Assembly (NCBI GenBank): GCA_022843825.1 | Contig: JALHMX010000017.1 | Coordinates: forward strand, 1-44,346 | From: Pseudobdellovibrionaceae bacterium | GTDB lineage: Bacteria > Bdellovibrionota > Bdellovibrionia > Bdellovibrionales > Bdellovibrionaceae | Direction of reading: 5' to 3' | DNA: 44,346 nt | In this document: positions 26,249 to 34,904 of the stretch, in pieces | Layout: each line of letters starts with the position of its first letter | How positions within the stretch are numbered: position 1 is the first letter of the stretch | Notes under the pieces: generated by a model | Database searches by the model: none | Told to the model about the DNA's origin: nothing | The model's input: the letters and a program-made list of their open reading frames with translations, nothing else | Program-made: the position numbers and the translations under genes

Positions 26249-26804
26249 GCTTAAATAAAATTTTAAAAGTCCGCATCAAAATATAAATATCAAGATACAT
26301 GCTAACATGTTTGACGTAAAAAAAGTCAAGTTGCTTTCTTTGCTTCTCAGTACACTCAGAGCGCTTTATGGCCTGTGCAAGCCCACTGATGCCAGGCTTA
26401 ACTTGATGTCTCATCTGCCATTGATTTTCTGTATACAGATTTCTTTGAACGGGCAAATCAGGTCTTGGGCCAATCAAACTCATATTTCCTAAAAGCAAAT
26501 TCCAAAACTGGGGAAGCTCATCCAAGCTGAATTTACGAAGAAAGCCTCCGACCCTTGTAATTCTACTGTCGCCTGTGTCGGTAAAGTAATTACCGCTATT
26601 TTTTGGACTATAAGTCATAGTTCTTAACTTATAAATTACAAAGGGCTTAGTTCTATATCCGATTCGTGTTTGTTTGAAAATTGCGGGCCCTTTAGACTCT
26701 AGTTTAATTAAAAGGGAACATAACAAAATTATCGGAAGACTAACTAAAGCACCAACGAAGCCTATTAGCCGGTCTATAAAATTTTTTAAAAAAAGCTTAT
26801 ACAT
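26232..26804 (-). CDS. Initiating phosphoglycosyltransferase (bacterial sugar transferase, PglC/WcaJ-like)
   Basis: This 190-residue monotopic enzyme transfers a sugar-phosphate from a UDP-sugar to undecaprenyl phosphate, starting the repeat unit. It has an N-terminal hydrophobic reentrant helix (FVGALVSLPIILLCSLLI, about 17-34) with the following KLESKGPAIFKQTRIG, the YKLRTM motif, FSLDELPQFWNLL and IGPRPDLP. The length matches the short PglC type, without the long N-terminal domain of WcaJ. It is the only such enzyme in the window, so it probably primes the entire glycan. It overlaps the Wzy-like gene by eight bases. Confidence 0.93.
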   Translation of the reverse strand: MYKLFLKNFIDRLIGFVGALVSLPIILLCSLLIKLESKGPAIFKQTRIGYRTKPFVIYKLRTMTYSPKNSGNYFTDTGDSRITRVGGFLRKFSLDELPQFWNLLLGNMSLIGPRPDLPVQRNLYTENQWQMRHQVKPGISGLAQAIKRSECTEKQRKQLDFFYVKHVSMYLDIYILMRTFKILFKRGVQN

Positions 26805-27945
26805 TCAATTCTTTCAAGGCGCCTTTAAGATTTTTTTCAAAATATAAAGCGCTGAGTAAATAAATCAGTACAGGAATAACTCCTAAGAATACTGAGCGAC
26901 CAATCAAACCACCAACCATAAATCCAATAAGACAGAGCCAAAGTGGCTGATATAAAAATTGTCTGCACTTGTAAGCAACTATCAGCATAATCAGGATAAC
27001 TAACAAAAGCACACTCAATCCAAAGTTATTTTCAACAATTGCACTTAGCCAGCCGTGCTGGAGATAGCCACGAATTGTATCCGCAAAATTATCTTTTTTA
27101 AAGTGGAGATAATTTTTTATAACACCGGAACTAACAAGATAAGCTTGTAAGAAAGTAAAAAATAAAAGACCACCTATTTTGATGTAACTAGGCTGTCTAC
27201 TTTTGAATATTTCATATAAAAGATGTGAAATCACCAAACCTAAGAATACAAAATTAACGCCGCTGCTGATATGGCTAAGAGTAAGACATAAAAACATAAG
27301 GGCTAAATATTTTAAAGTATTTGAGGCACTAGAAGCTTTTACTAACAGAATCTTGCTTAAATAAATGTAAATACTTACAGCTAAAAACAAAAAAAGCAGT
27401 CGTCCATTCATCAAAAATCCAAGACTTGAAAAAATGAATACACTGGCAAAAAAACTAAAATTAAAATATTCAGAACTCTTGAAAGATTTAGAAATAAGTA
27501 AACTGCAGATGAGAATGATAACAAGAGCCAATATCGAAAAAAAGTAATGTGGGTTAATATTAAAGTTTAACCAAGCAGCTATTGCCGGATAAAGCAGGAG
27601 GGCTCGGATGGTATGACTTTTCTGAGACAGTAACGTGTAGATAGTACTTTTTTCGCCGACGGCTAATAAACTTTGTTCTACTTTTTCTTTTAATAGAGTT
27701 AAAGTTTCCGCCGAATTACAAGTTTCTTCATTTTGAGTAGATGCTCGTTGGCTGACCAGCATTTTATTTGTATAGATTTTCTGTTGTTGTATAATTTTAC
27801 AGTATTCAAAGGTGTTGTGGGCAGCCATTTCTCCACGATAGTGATCAGTCACCTGTGACCAGACTACAAACTGCTTGTGCTTAGTAAGAACACTTAACAG
27901 GAGTAGTACAAATAGACCAATAGATAACACCTTGAATAGCTTCAC
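26797..27945 (-). CDS. Multi-spanning membrane protein, candidate O-antigen polymerase (Wzy-like)
   Basis: The 382-residue protein has an N-terminal helix, a long hydrophilic, probably periplasmic, loop (about 25-125) and then about nine membrane helices. Wzy polymerases have almost no sequence signature, so this call rests on topology and its place between a flippase and the phosphoglycosyltransferase. An early loop is unusual, as most Wzy proteins have their large loop in the C-terminal half. A membrane glycosyltransferase is an alternative. The start is GTG at 27945, five bases after AAGGA. Confidence 0.6.
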   Translation of the reverse strand: MKLFKVLSIGLFVLLLLSVLTKHKQFVVWSQVTDHYRGEMAAHNTFEYCKIIQQQKIYTNKMLVSQRASTQNEETCNSAETLTLLKEKVEQSLLAVGEKSTIYTLLSQKSHTIRALLLYPAIAAWLNFNINPHYFFSILALVIILICSLLISKSFKSSEYFNFSFFASVFIFSSLGFLMNGRLLFLFLAVSIYIYLSKILLVKASSASNTLKYLALMFLCLTLSHISSGVNFVFLGLVISHLLYEIFKSRQPSYIKIGGLLFFTFLQAYLVSSGVIKNYLHFKKDNFADTIRGYLQHGWLSAIVENNFGLSVLLLVILIMLIVAYKCRQFLYQPLWLCLIGFMVGGLIGRSVFLGVIPVLIYLLSALYFEKNLKGALKELNV

Positions 27946-27972
27946 TAAAATCCTTCCGATTCTCTAGTCATG

Positions 27973-29376
27973 TCAAAATAAAATATACACCAGTGCAGAG
28001 AAAATAAAAGCTCCAATAACTGTGAATACATTTCTTTTGTTAAAATATAAATCCTTGAATTTGATGTCCAGATACTTTTGCATGAAATATATGTTAAAGC
28101 CTAGGACTAGAGTATAGAAAATATTAAGCCCTAAAAAAGCACCGATTACGCCATGGCTAGATGAAAAGGATACTATAGCGACGAAGCCAAAAGGGGCCGC
28201 TATAAAGCTGGATTTAAGCGGCGTTTTTACATCATTTTGGGAGTTCATCAAAACAATATAATATTCATTAAGGGCGCGAATGCCTAAAAACGCTATAGTT
28301 AAAGCGCAGGCAATAGCTAGCGTCGGAATTTGAAGATGATCGAGTATTTTAAGCTGATTAAAATAGGGTAAAGTTTTAATTATTAAAGTTGGACCTATTA
28401 TGCAAAGAGGTAAAGTTGCCAACAGAATCAACTCGTGCGTTTTTCTATTCAACCTAAGGTAGTCATCTTTATTTTCAACATACAATTTGCTCAGCTTTGG
28501 GAAAACAACCGCTGCTATGATAGAGCTTCCTAAGGCTAATGGAAATTCAGTAAATTTATACACATAATTGAAAATAGATAATCCCCCAGCGCCCGAAAAA
28601 TAACTGCTCATGCTGCGGGCAAATATGGGGATAACCTGTATAATTAAACCAGTCGAAAGAGCTTGAGTAAATCGATAAAAATCATTCCTTTGTAAACTAA
28701 GATGATCATTGGATGAAAGTGGGTTTTGCTGGCGGTAAATTTTAAAAATCTGCAGGGCTTGAACAAGCCACCGCAGAACTGAGCCGCTAATGACTGCGGC
28801 TGTTACGTAGTGCATTGATTCAGGTCCGGCAATAAACTGAATTGCAAAGATAATTAATACATTAAAGATAACATTTTCTAGACCGATAAGACCAAATTTA
28901 TTTTCATTCTGTAAAAATAATCTAGACACACTATTAAGTGCTAAAAAGGGAATGGCAAAAAGTGTCCATTTTAATTGAGAAACAAAAATATCTGAAGACT
29001 GCTGAGCAGGGAGAATGGCATTAGCCAGTAAATCTATATTTAAAAACAGTAGCAAGCTCAGCAAACTAAAGCTTATTAAAAAAGTAGAGCTTAGCTTTAA
29101 AAAATAACGAAATTTTACGTCGTTACTTTTCCTTTGAATTTTTGGAATAAAAACAGCGGCCGTGGCATTACCTATAAAAATGTTTATGATGATGTCAGGC
29201 AGGGTAATCAAGGCTATAGCTATATCTGCAGTAGAGCTGGCCCCTAGGTGTCCGGCTAATGTTAACTCGCGCACAATTCCTAATATGCGGCCTAAAAATA
29301 AGCCCAAAAACAAGAAAAGTCCTGATTGAACAAGTGAGTCTTTGTTTAACTTTATAGAGCTTAAGGAGATTCCCAA
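27973..29376 (-). CDS. MurJ/MviN-family lipid-linked oligosaccharide flippase
   Basis: The 467-residue protein has about 12-14 membrane helices and the MurJ-type N-terminus GLFLGRILGIVRELTLAGHLG (about 20-41), followed by ADIAIALITLPDIIINIF. It is shorter than typical MurJ (about 510). In this setting it probably flips the undecaprenyl-linked repeat unit, not lipid II. The only good start is a TTG at 29376, which overlaps the amidotransferase gene by 16 bases. The window thus has two flippases of different families, this one and the Wzx at 16745. Confidence 0.85.
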   Translation of the reverse strand: MGISLSSIKLNKDSLVQSGLFLFLGLFLGRILGIVRELTLAGHLGASSTADIAIALITLPDIIINIFIGNATAAVFIPKIQRKSNDVKFRYFLKLSSTFLISFSLLSLLLFLNIDLLANAILPAQQSSDIFVSQLKWTLFAIPFLALNSVSRLFLQNENKFGLIGLENVIFNVLIIFAIQFIAGPESMHYVTAAVISGSVLRWLVQALQIFKIYRQQNPLSSNDHLSLQRNDFYRFTQALSTGLIIQVIPIFARSMSSYFSGAGGLSIFNYVYKFTEFPLALGSSIIAAVVFPKLSKLYVENKDDYLRLNRKTHELILLATLPLCIIGPTLIIKTLPYFNQLKILDHLQIPTLAIACALTIAFLGIRALNEYYIVLMNSQNDVKTPLKSSFIAAPFGFVAIVSFSSSHGVIGAFLGLNIFYTLVLGFNIYFMQKYLDIKFKDLYFNKRNVFTVIGAFIFSALVYILF

Positions 29377-30575
29377 ATCGGCTTTCTAAGCTTCCAGGTG
29401 CCACCTTCATTTTTCCAAAGGTGTGGTGAGCGACCTTTATCGCATAATTCATGAAAATGCTCAGGCTTCATTTCAATATAATCCATGATTTCGTTGAAGT
29501 ATTTATCAGGAAACTCACCATCAAATTTTTTGACTAAGGCAACGCCCTCTTCACGCGTAAGATGCTTGTTCCTAATTTCCTGAGAAGCATCATAGGTAGC
29601 GCGGCCAATACCAAACTTAACGTAAGTTGTATAATAGTGAAGATCATCAATTTTATCATCAATACTGTTGTATTTGGAGTATGTCCCTTGGGTTCTGAAT
29701 GGTCGGGCTTTAAATCCAGTGTTGTCCACAGCATAGTAGTAAACCTCTTGCGGAGTCCACTTCAGATAGTATCCAAGGTAGTGGACTTCGATTTTAGATT
29801 TTTCTAACTCATCAGCATTAAGGGGTAAAAATGACATCAAATCTGAAAGTCTAACTTGATATTTTTCTTTAAGTTCCTTAATAGATACGCCACCCAAATA
29901 TATTTCATCTAAGTGTTTGAAACTAAAATAAGACTTATCACGTAATGAAACTGCGTTGTCTGCAATTGGATTTCCGTATTCGACTTCATTTTCACCGTAA
30001 AAAATTAAGGGAATACCATATTTAGCAGCAATCTTCGGCGCTAAGTTCTTCTGTCCCAAAATAAAGGTTTGGAATGGATGTAAAAGATTTTCAATAGACA
30101 GACGAGTTAATAATTTCATAACTGCGCCGTTACGATTAAAACTGATATTGTCGAACCCGCCGACATCAATCCAATTTTTGAAATTTTGGTAGCCATACTG
30201 GGTATACAAAATTGGCGGCCAAGTTACTGTCAGTGGATTCATACCATATTTATATTTTAAAACATGAGCTTGATAGGCGCTATCTTTCCCACCGCTGCCG
30301 GGAACTAAACAATCATAACTGCCGTCATTTTTTCGGTGTTTATCTAGAAGCTTAAGAAGTTGCTCTTCCCTGTTTTTCCAATCGATTTTTTCCTTTTCTT
30401 CGGCCACTTTGCAGGCATCACAAACACCTTCAGAATCGATGTGTAAAGTTACTTTTTTTGATTGTGCTGTATGTTTAAATTCTTGAGTTGAGGCAGGGCG
30501 TTGATTCGACATCACACATTTTACACAGTATGTGATATCTGTTGGTAGTCCGTACTTTGTTTCTAACTTTTCCAT
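29361..30575 (-). CDS. N-acetyl sugar amidotransferase (WbpG/PseA/PtmG-like)
   Basis: The 404-residue enzyme probably converts an acetamido group on a sugar to acetamidino, using ammonia from HisH/HisF. It has two Cys pairs near the N-terminus (C17-x2-C20 and C52-x2-C55), probably a metal site, and the PP-loop SGGKDS at 94-99. The ATG at 30575 follows AGGA and begins the family-like domain. A longer reading from 30680 would overlap hisH by 98 bases and is rejected. Relatives work on Pse/Leg nonulosonic acids (PseA, PtmG) or on diacetamido uronates (WbpG); with the adjacent legionaminic acid genes the former is favoured. Confidence 0.9.
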   Translation of the reverse strand: MEKLETKYGLPTDITYCVKCVMSNQRPASTQEFKHTAQSKKVTLHIDSEGVCDACKVAEEKEKIDWKNREEQLLKLLDKHRKNDGSYDCLVPGSGGKDSAYQAHVLKYKYGMNPLTVTWPPILYTQYGYQNFKNWIDVGGFDNISFNRNGAVMKLLTRLSIENLLHPFQTFILGQKNLAPKIAAKYGIPLIFYGENEVEYGNPIADNAVSLRDKSYFSFKHLDEIYLGGVSIKELKEKYQVRLSDLMSFLPLNADELEKSKIEVHYLGYYLKWTPQEVYYYAVDNTGFKARPFRTQGTYSKYNSIDDKIDDLHYYTTYVKFGIGRATYDASQEIRNKHLTREEGVALVKKFDGEFPDKYFNEIMDYIEMKPEHFHELCDKGRSPHLWKNEGGTWKLRKPIWESP

Positions 30576-30582
30576 AATCGTC

Positions 30583-31218
30583 CTATATACTATTAAGCCA
30601 ATTTTTATAAAATAATAAACCTTGTTCCGCACTTTTCTCTGGGTGTCCTTGTATTCCACAGATGTTATTTTTTTGAACAATGGCAGGGTAATTGTATTCT
30701 AAGTAATTGCAAGATGCAATTACGCAGGTTTCATCATAGGGTTTGGCATGATAAGAATGAACAAAATAAAACTTATCAGTCTCAGTGAGTCCCTTTATTA
30801 AGGGGTTATCAAGTTGAGAAGCGTTAATATGAAGTTTATTCCAGCCTATAAATGGAGTATTTAGCTTTGCACCGGCGAATGTCTCCGGAAACTTAATCAC
30901 TTCGCCCTCAATAAGTCCTAAACCTAAATGTTCACCAAACTCATGGCTTTTGCTAAAAAGCAGCTGCAATCCTAAACACACTCCCAACAAGGGTTTACCT
31001 TTTTGAGATTGTTCGATTAAAACCTGGTCAAGTTGAGTGCTTTTAAGGCGCTTCATGGCTTCGTTAAAGGCTCCTACCCCAGGAAGTAAGATACCGTCAC
31101 TTTGACTGATTTCACGGGCAGACTCTGTAACCAGAGGTTCAACCCCACAATTCTTCAAAGCTTGCTTTATACTGAAAATATTGCCCAAGCCGTAATCAAC
31201 AATAGCTATCTTTTTCAT
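30583..31218 (-). CDS. hisH: HisH-like glutamine amidotransferase
   Basis: The 211-residue class I glutaminase has Cys81 in GVCLGLQLL and the His192/Glu194 pair in GIQGHPEKS. It provides ammonia from glutamine. Although it is a HisH homologue, no other histidine gene is nearby and it lies directly between a HisF-like gene (4-base overlap) and the WbpG/PseA-type amidotransferase. It is therefore likely to be the glycan-dedicated copy. The other his genes would be expected elsewhere in the genome. Confidence 0.9.
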   Translation of the reverse strand: MKKIAIVDYGLGNIFSIKQALKNCGVEPLVTESAREISQSDGILLPGVGAFNEAMKRLKSTQLDQVLIEQSQKGKPLLGVCLGLQLLFSKSHEFGEHLGLGLIEGEVIKFPETFAGAKLNTPFIGWNKLHINASQLDNPLIKGLTETDKFYFVHSYHAKPYDETCVIASCNYLEYNYPAIVQKNNICGIQGHPEKSAEQGLLFYKNWLNSI

Positions 31219-32069
31219 ACTGACCTACAGACAATATTGTATTTTTTAAGCTCTTCGACAACAGCCGATAGAGATACTGGTTTTATTTTTTGAAAAGCCC
31301 GATTCTCTTGAAGAAAGCGCGTATTACCCTCAGACTTTGTTTGCTGTAAAGTATTTATTTTGGTGATCAAATCATAATGAAAAATCGATGCAACGGCCAC
31401 TCCATTAACATTGGTCTGTTGAACCAGCTGTACTATATCATCAACGGAAGAGGCTCCGCCATGAGCAACGACCGGTACTTTAACAAGATCTGATACTCGT
31501 CCGACCAGCTCGACATCAAAGCCGCTTCCAGAGCCCTCTCGATCAACAGCAGTAATGACGATTTCACCTGCACCTAAATTTTCAGCTTCTTTAGCCCATT
31601 GGAATACATCGACGCCGGTGTGTTCACGTCCATTATCTATAAACGCTAAATATTTTCCATCAGGTTGCCTAATAGCCTCTATGCAAACGACGATCGTAGA
31701 CGATCCAAATTTATTGGAAGCCTCTGAAATTAATTGGGGACGACGAATAACTGCGGTATTCAGGGCCACTTTGTCTGCACCATTGTTAAGAACCTTTTGA
31801 ATATCTTCAAGGCTGCGCAGCCCGCCCCCTACGGTTATGGGAATAAAAATATCTTGAGCAATATTAGAGATCATACTGACGAGGCTATTGCGCTCATACA
31901 GACTGGCGACGACATCCATGTAAAATAGTTCACACGCTCCAGCGCGGTAGTATTCTTTAGCAAAAAGATCTGGATTACCTAATACACGCAAACCTTCAAG
32001 CTGAATACCTTTAACAAGATTTGGTCCCTTGATATCCAATCTAGGTATAAGTCGAATAAATCGGTTCAT
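31215..32069 (-). CDS. hisF: HisF-like ammonia-channel subunit with altered catalytic residue
   Basis: This is a 284-residue beta/alpha barrel, about 30 residues longer than HisF through an additional C-terminal segment. Phosphate-binding loops (TVGGGLRS near 79-86, AHGGASS) and the barrel interior are conserved. Catalytic Asp11 of imidazole-glycerol-phosphate synthase is kept as Asp12 (IPRLDIK), but Asp130 is replaced by Glu131 (VVCIEAIR). That suits a protein that only channels ammonia from HisH to the sugar amidotransferase. AAGG precedes the ATG. It is the first gene of the minus-strand block. Confidence 0.88.
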   Translation of the reverse strand: MNRFIRLIPRLDIKGPNLVKGIQLEGLRVLGNPDLFAKEYYRAGACELFYMDVVASLYERNSLVSMISNIAQDIFIPITVGGGLRSLEDIQKVLNNGADKVALNTAVIRRPQLISEASNKFGSSTIVVCIEAIRQPDGKYLAFIDNGREHTGVDVFQWAKEAENLGAGEIVITAVDREGSGSGFDVELVGRVSDLVKVPVVAHGGASSVDDIVQLVQQTNVNGVAVASIFHYDLITKINTLQQTKSEGNTRFLQENRAFQKIKPVSLSAVVEELKKYNIVCRSV

Positions 32070-32186
32070 TTAGAAACCTTTTCTGTGATATTTACTAGGG
32101 TAATACCCTATCAGACGCCAGACCGATTATCCAACTAAAAAATGGTCATGCTTGCTAACTGTTTGGCCTATAGCTTAGCTGCCTGA

Positions 32187-32215
32187 TTGCGCACCTTCAG
32201 TATTGGTGTTATATG
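32187..32215 (+). promoter_or_regulatory. Candidate extended -10 promoter for the PtmE-like gene
   Basis: TTGCGC (32187-32192), 17 bases, then TATATG (32210-32215) preceded by TG at 32207-32208. Transcription would start about three bases before the ATG at 32225, where no Shine-Dalgarno is present. A second hexamer, TAGAAT (32217-32222), is too near the ATG to serve a normal start. Confidence 0.3.
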
Positions 32216-32224
32216 TTAGAATAG

Positions 32225-33280
32225 ATGTTAAAAGAAGATATTAAGAAGCTCATTGTAGACGGAAATACTCCCATAATACAGGCGATGAAAGTTATTGATG
32301 AAAATACGGCTAAGGTGGCTTTGGTCGTCGACAGTCATGATAAGTTAATCGGTACAGTTACAGATGGAGATATTCGTAGAGGTTTAATTCAAAACAAGTC
32401 TACTAATGACACGGTTCAGTTGATTATGAATCCAAACCCTACTGTATTTCAGTATGGAGAGTCTAAAGAGCTAATAGATCAATTAATGAAAGCTAAGAAG
32501 ATTTATCAGATTCCATTAGTAGATCCGCAAGGTAAAATTGTTGATCTTATTTTGTCGGAGCAATTGTTTGATCCTGAAGAGAAACCAAATATCGTTGTAT
32601 TGATGGCTGGTGGGTTAGGTTCTCGATTAGGCGAATTAACAGAAAATTGCCCTAAGCCTATGTTGAATGTGGGTGACAAACCCATTTTACATGGAGTTAT
32701 CGAAAATTTGAAAGCTCATGGATTTAATCATTTTATAATTTCGGTCAACTACAAAGCAGAAATCATCGAGGAATATTTTAAAGATGGTAGCGCCTATGGA
32801 GTTCATATTTCTTATATTAAAGAAAAACAGAAAATGGGTACGGCTGGGTCTTTAAGTTTATTGAAAAAGGAAAATAAGTACCCATTTTTAGTTATGAATG
32901 GTGATGTTTTAACTAAAGTTGATTTTACACAGTTTCTTTCACAGCATGTTCAATCAAATAATCTAGCAAGTATGTGTGTGCACAAATATGAAAGCCAGAT
33001 TCCATTCGGAGTAGTCCATGTTTCAGGCGACAAGATTGTTAGTATTGAAGAAAAACCAATATATGATCATTTAGTTAGTGCTGGTATTTATGCTCTTGAT
33101 CCCGAAATATTAAGCTTGATACCTGAAAACTCGTTTTTTGATATGCCCACTTTATTTAGAAAAATTATTAGTTTGCACCCAGGTCGCGCGGGAGTTTTCC
33201 CTGTATATGAATATTGGATTGATGTTGGTCGCAAAGACGATTTTAATAGAGCTCAAAAAGACTATAAAAAGGTTTTTTAA
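32225..33280 (+). CDS. ptmE: CBS-domain nucleotidyltransferase, PtmE-like (GDP-glucosamine synthesis)
   Basis: The 351-residue protein joins two CBS motifs (about 13-65 and 70-118) to a nucleotidyltransferase domain starting LMAGGLGSRLGELT (126-139) with NCPKPML and NYKAEIIEEYF. This fusion is characteristic of PtmE, the glucosamine-1-phosphate guanylyltransferase of the Campylobacter legionaminic acid route. It points to GDP-linked rather than UDP-linked precursors. The CBS pair may sense an adenine nucleotide. It heads the plus block with TAATG coupling to the next gene. PtmF, PgmL and GlmU, the other early enzymes, are not in the window. Confidence 0.85.
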   Translation: MLKEDIKKLIVDGNTPIIQAMKVIDENTAKVALVVDSHDKLIGTVTDGDIRRGLIQNKSTNDTVQLIMNPNPTVFQYGESKELIDQLMKAKKIYQIPLVDPQGKIVDLILSEQLFDPEEKPNIVVLMAGGLGSRLGELTENCPKPMLNVGDKPILHGVIENLKAHGFNHFIISVNYKAEIIEEYFKDGSAYGVHISYIKEKQKMGTAGSLSLLKKENKYPFLVMNGDVLTKVDFTQFLSQHVQSNNLASMCVHKYESQIPFGVVHVSGDKIVSIEEKPIYDHLVSAGIYALDPEILSLIPENSFFDMPTLFRKIISLHPGRAGVFPVYEYWIDVGRKDDFNRAQKDYKKVF

Positions 33281-34197
33281 TGAAGAAAATTTTAATTGTA
33301 GGCTATGGATCTATAGGGAAGAGACATAAAGAAAATTTTGAAACGCTCAAATGCGACGTTGCTTTGGTCTCAAGAAGAACTATTGATATTAAGCAGTGCT
33401 ACCCAAGCATTAAAGAAGGTATTAGTAATTTTAATCCAGATATTGTTTTTATTTGTACTGAAACTGAATCACACTTTAAAGATTTAGTTCAAATACAGAA
33501 GTCAGGTTTCCGCAAATTAATTTTGATTGAAAAACCGGTTTTCGATGACAAACCTATTGAATACAAACAATTTAGTGATTTAAATATACGAGTAACCTAT
33601 AATCTAAGATTCAATCACTTGCTCCTAGCTTTAAAAGCTGAGTTAACTTCTGAGAAAGTTATCAGTGCAGTAGTTTATGTGGGTCAGTATTTGCCGAACT
33701 GGCGTAAAGATGTCGATTATCGTAAAACTTATTCAGCCTACGCTCAAAAGGGCGGTGGAGTTTTATTGGATTTAAGCCATGAACTTGACTACTGTAATTG
33801 GCTTTTTGGTAAGGCTACTGGGGTATTTTGTCAACAGGGTAAATGGAGCTCCTTAGAAATTGACTCTGTAGATACAAGTAGTTTGCTCATTCAGTATGAG
33901 AATTGTAAATCGGCCATTCTCCATTTAAATTATATAGATCGCGCGACCCAAAGATTTATTGTCGTTAATACTGATCGTGCAACATATAAACTAGACTTGA
34001 TTAGTTCAACATTTTGTAAAGATGGTGTCGAAATAAAAATAGTTCATGACCTGAAGGACTCCTATATGAGAATGAGTGAAAATATTTTGTTTGATAGCGC
34101 TAATCAGTTAACTACCTACGCAGAGTCGATTGATGTTGTGAATACTATACAACAAGCTTCCGTATCAAATAGCGAGAAGGCCTGGAAACATTTATGA
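33280..34197 (+). CDS. Gfo/Idh/MocA-family oxidoreductase
   Basis: The 305-residue NAD(P)-dependent enzyme begins with the Rossmann motif ILIVGYGSIGKRHKENF (4-20) and has LILIEKPVF (the EKP catalytic lysine) near residue 86-94, then the substrate-domain motif GGGVLLDLSHELDYCNWLFG. Its reaction is not evident: oxidation or reduction of an activated sugar intermediate. Comparable oxidoreductases are often seen next to ptmE/legF genes in nonulosonic acid clusters. Its start overlaps the previous stop and its end overlaps legF by four bases, so it is probably part of the pathway. Confidence 0.85.
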   Translation: MKKILIVGYGSIGKRHKENFETLKCDVALVSRRTIDIKQCYPSIKEGISNFNPDIVFICTETESHFKDLVQIQKSGFRKLILIEKPVFDDKPIEYKQFSDLNIRVTYNLRFNHLLLALKAELTSEKVISAVVYVGQYLPNWRKDVDYRKTYSAYAQKGGGVLLDLSHELDYCNWLFGKATGVFCQQGKWSSLEIDSVDTSSLLIQYENCKSAILHLNYIDRATQRFIVVNTDRATYKLDLISSTFCKDGVEIKIVHDLKDSYMRMSENILFDSANQLTTYAESIDVVNTIQQASVSNSEKAWKHL

Positions 34198-34904
34198 AAA
34201 GAATCTGTACCATATGTGCTCGGGGTGGATCTAAAGGTGTAACAAGTAAAAATATTAGATTAGTCGCTGGACTACCCTTGATAGCACATAGTATTTTGGC
34301 AGCTGAAGAATCAGCGCTTTTTGATAAAATTAGTGTAAGCTCGGATTCAGATGAAATTCTGGCAGTCGCTCAAAAATATGGAGCAGATATAATTATACGG
34401 CGCCCTGCTGATTTGGCAACAGACATGGCGGCCAAACTTCCCGTTATTCAACACTGTTTTCTTGAGTCTGAAAAAATGGCCAATCAACAGTTTGATCTTC
34501 TGGTCGATTTGGACTGCACATCTCCACTAAGAAATGTTCACGATATTATAAATAGTGTAAAGTATTTAGAGTCAAATTTGGAAGCCTCTAACCTTATTAC
34601 CGGCGCTAAGGCTCGTCGATCTCCCTATTTTAATCTGGTGCAACTCAATGATGATGGATATGTTAGGTTGGCAGCTGCTTCAGAAAAGACTATAGTTAGG
34701 CGGCAGGATGCGCCATTATGTTATGATATGAATGCATCGATATATATTTGGCGGCGACAGCAATTATTGGATTCAAAAAATGTACTTCAAGATAAAACGA
34801 TCATATATGAAATGCCCGAAGAGAGATCGTTGGACATAGATAGTTTATTTGATTTTGAAATAGTATCATTTTTAATGGAGCGTCGTAATGAAACTAAAGG
34901 ATAA
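34194..34904 (+). CDS. legF: CMP-nonulosonate synthetase (NeuA/LegF/PtmB family)
   Basis: The 236-residue protein activates a nine-carbon keto-acid sugar with CTP. It shows the family N-terminus CTICARGGSKGVTSKNI (5-21), GLPLIAHSI, VSSDSDEIL, the RRPADLATD motif and a closing LDIDSLFDFEIV (the SLDIDTxxD-like metal site). In the company of LegB, C, H, G and I its substrate should be legionaminic acid; NeuAc would be the alternative. The ATG forms an ATGA overlap with the oxidoreductase. Confidence 0.9.
   Translation: MKRICTICARGGSKGVTSKNIRLVAGLPLIAHSILAAEESALFDKISVSSDSDEILAVAQKYGADIIIRRPADLATDMAAKLPVIQHCFLESEKMANQQFDLLVDLDCTSPLRNVHDIINSVKYLESNLEASNLITGAKARRSPYFNLVQLNDDGYVRLAAASEKTIVRRQDAPLCYDMNASIYIWRRQQLLDSKNVLQDKTIIYEMPEERSLDIDSLFDFEIVSFLMERRNETKG

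Noticed and set aside
30576-30680. N-terminal extension of the WbpG/PseA-like protein reaching 30680
   Set aside because: It would overlap hisH by about 98 bases and adds residues with no family support; the ATG at 30575 has AGGA upstream and begins the domain.
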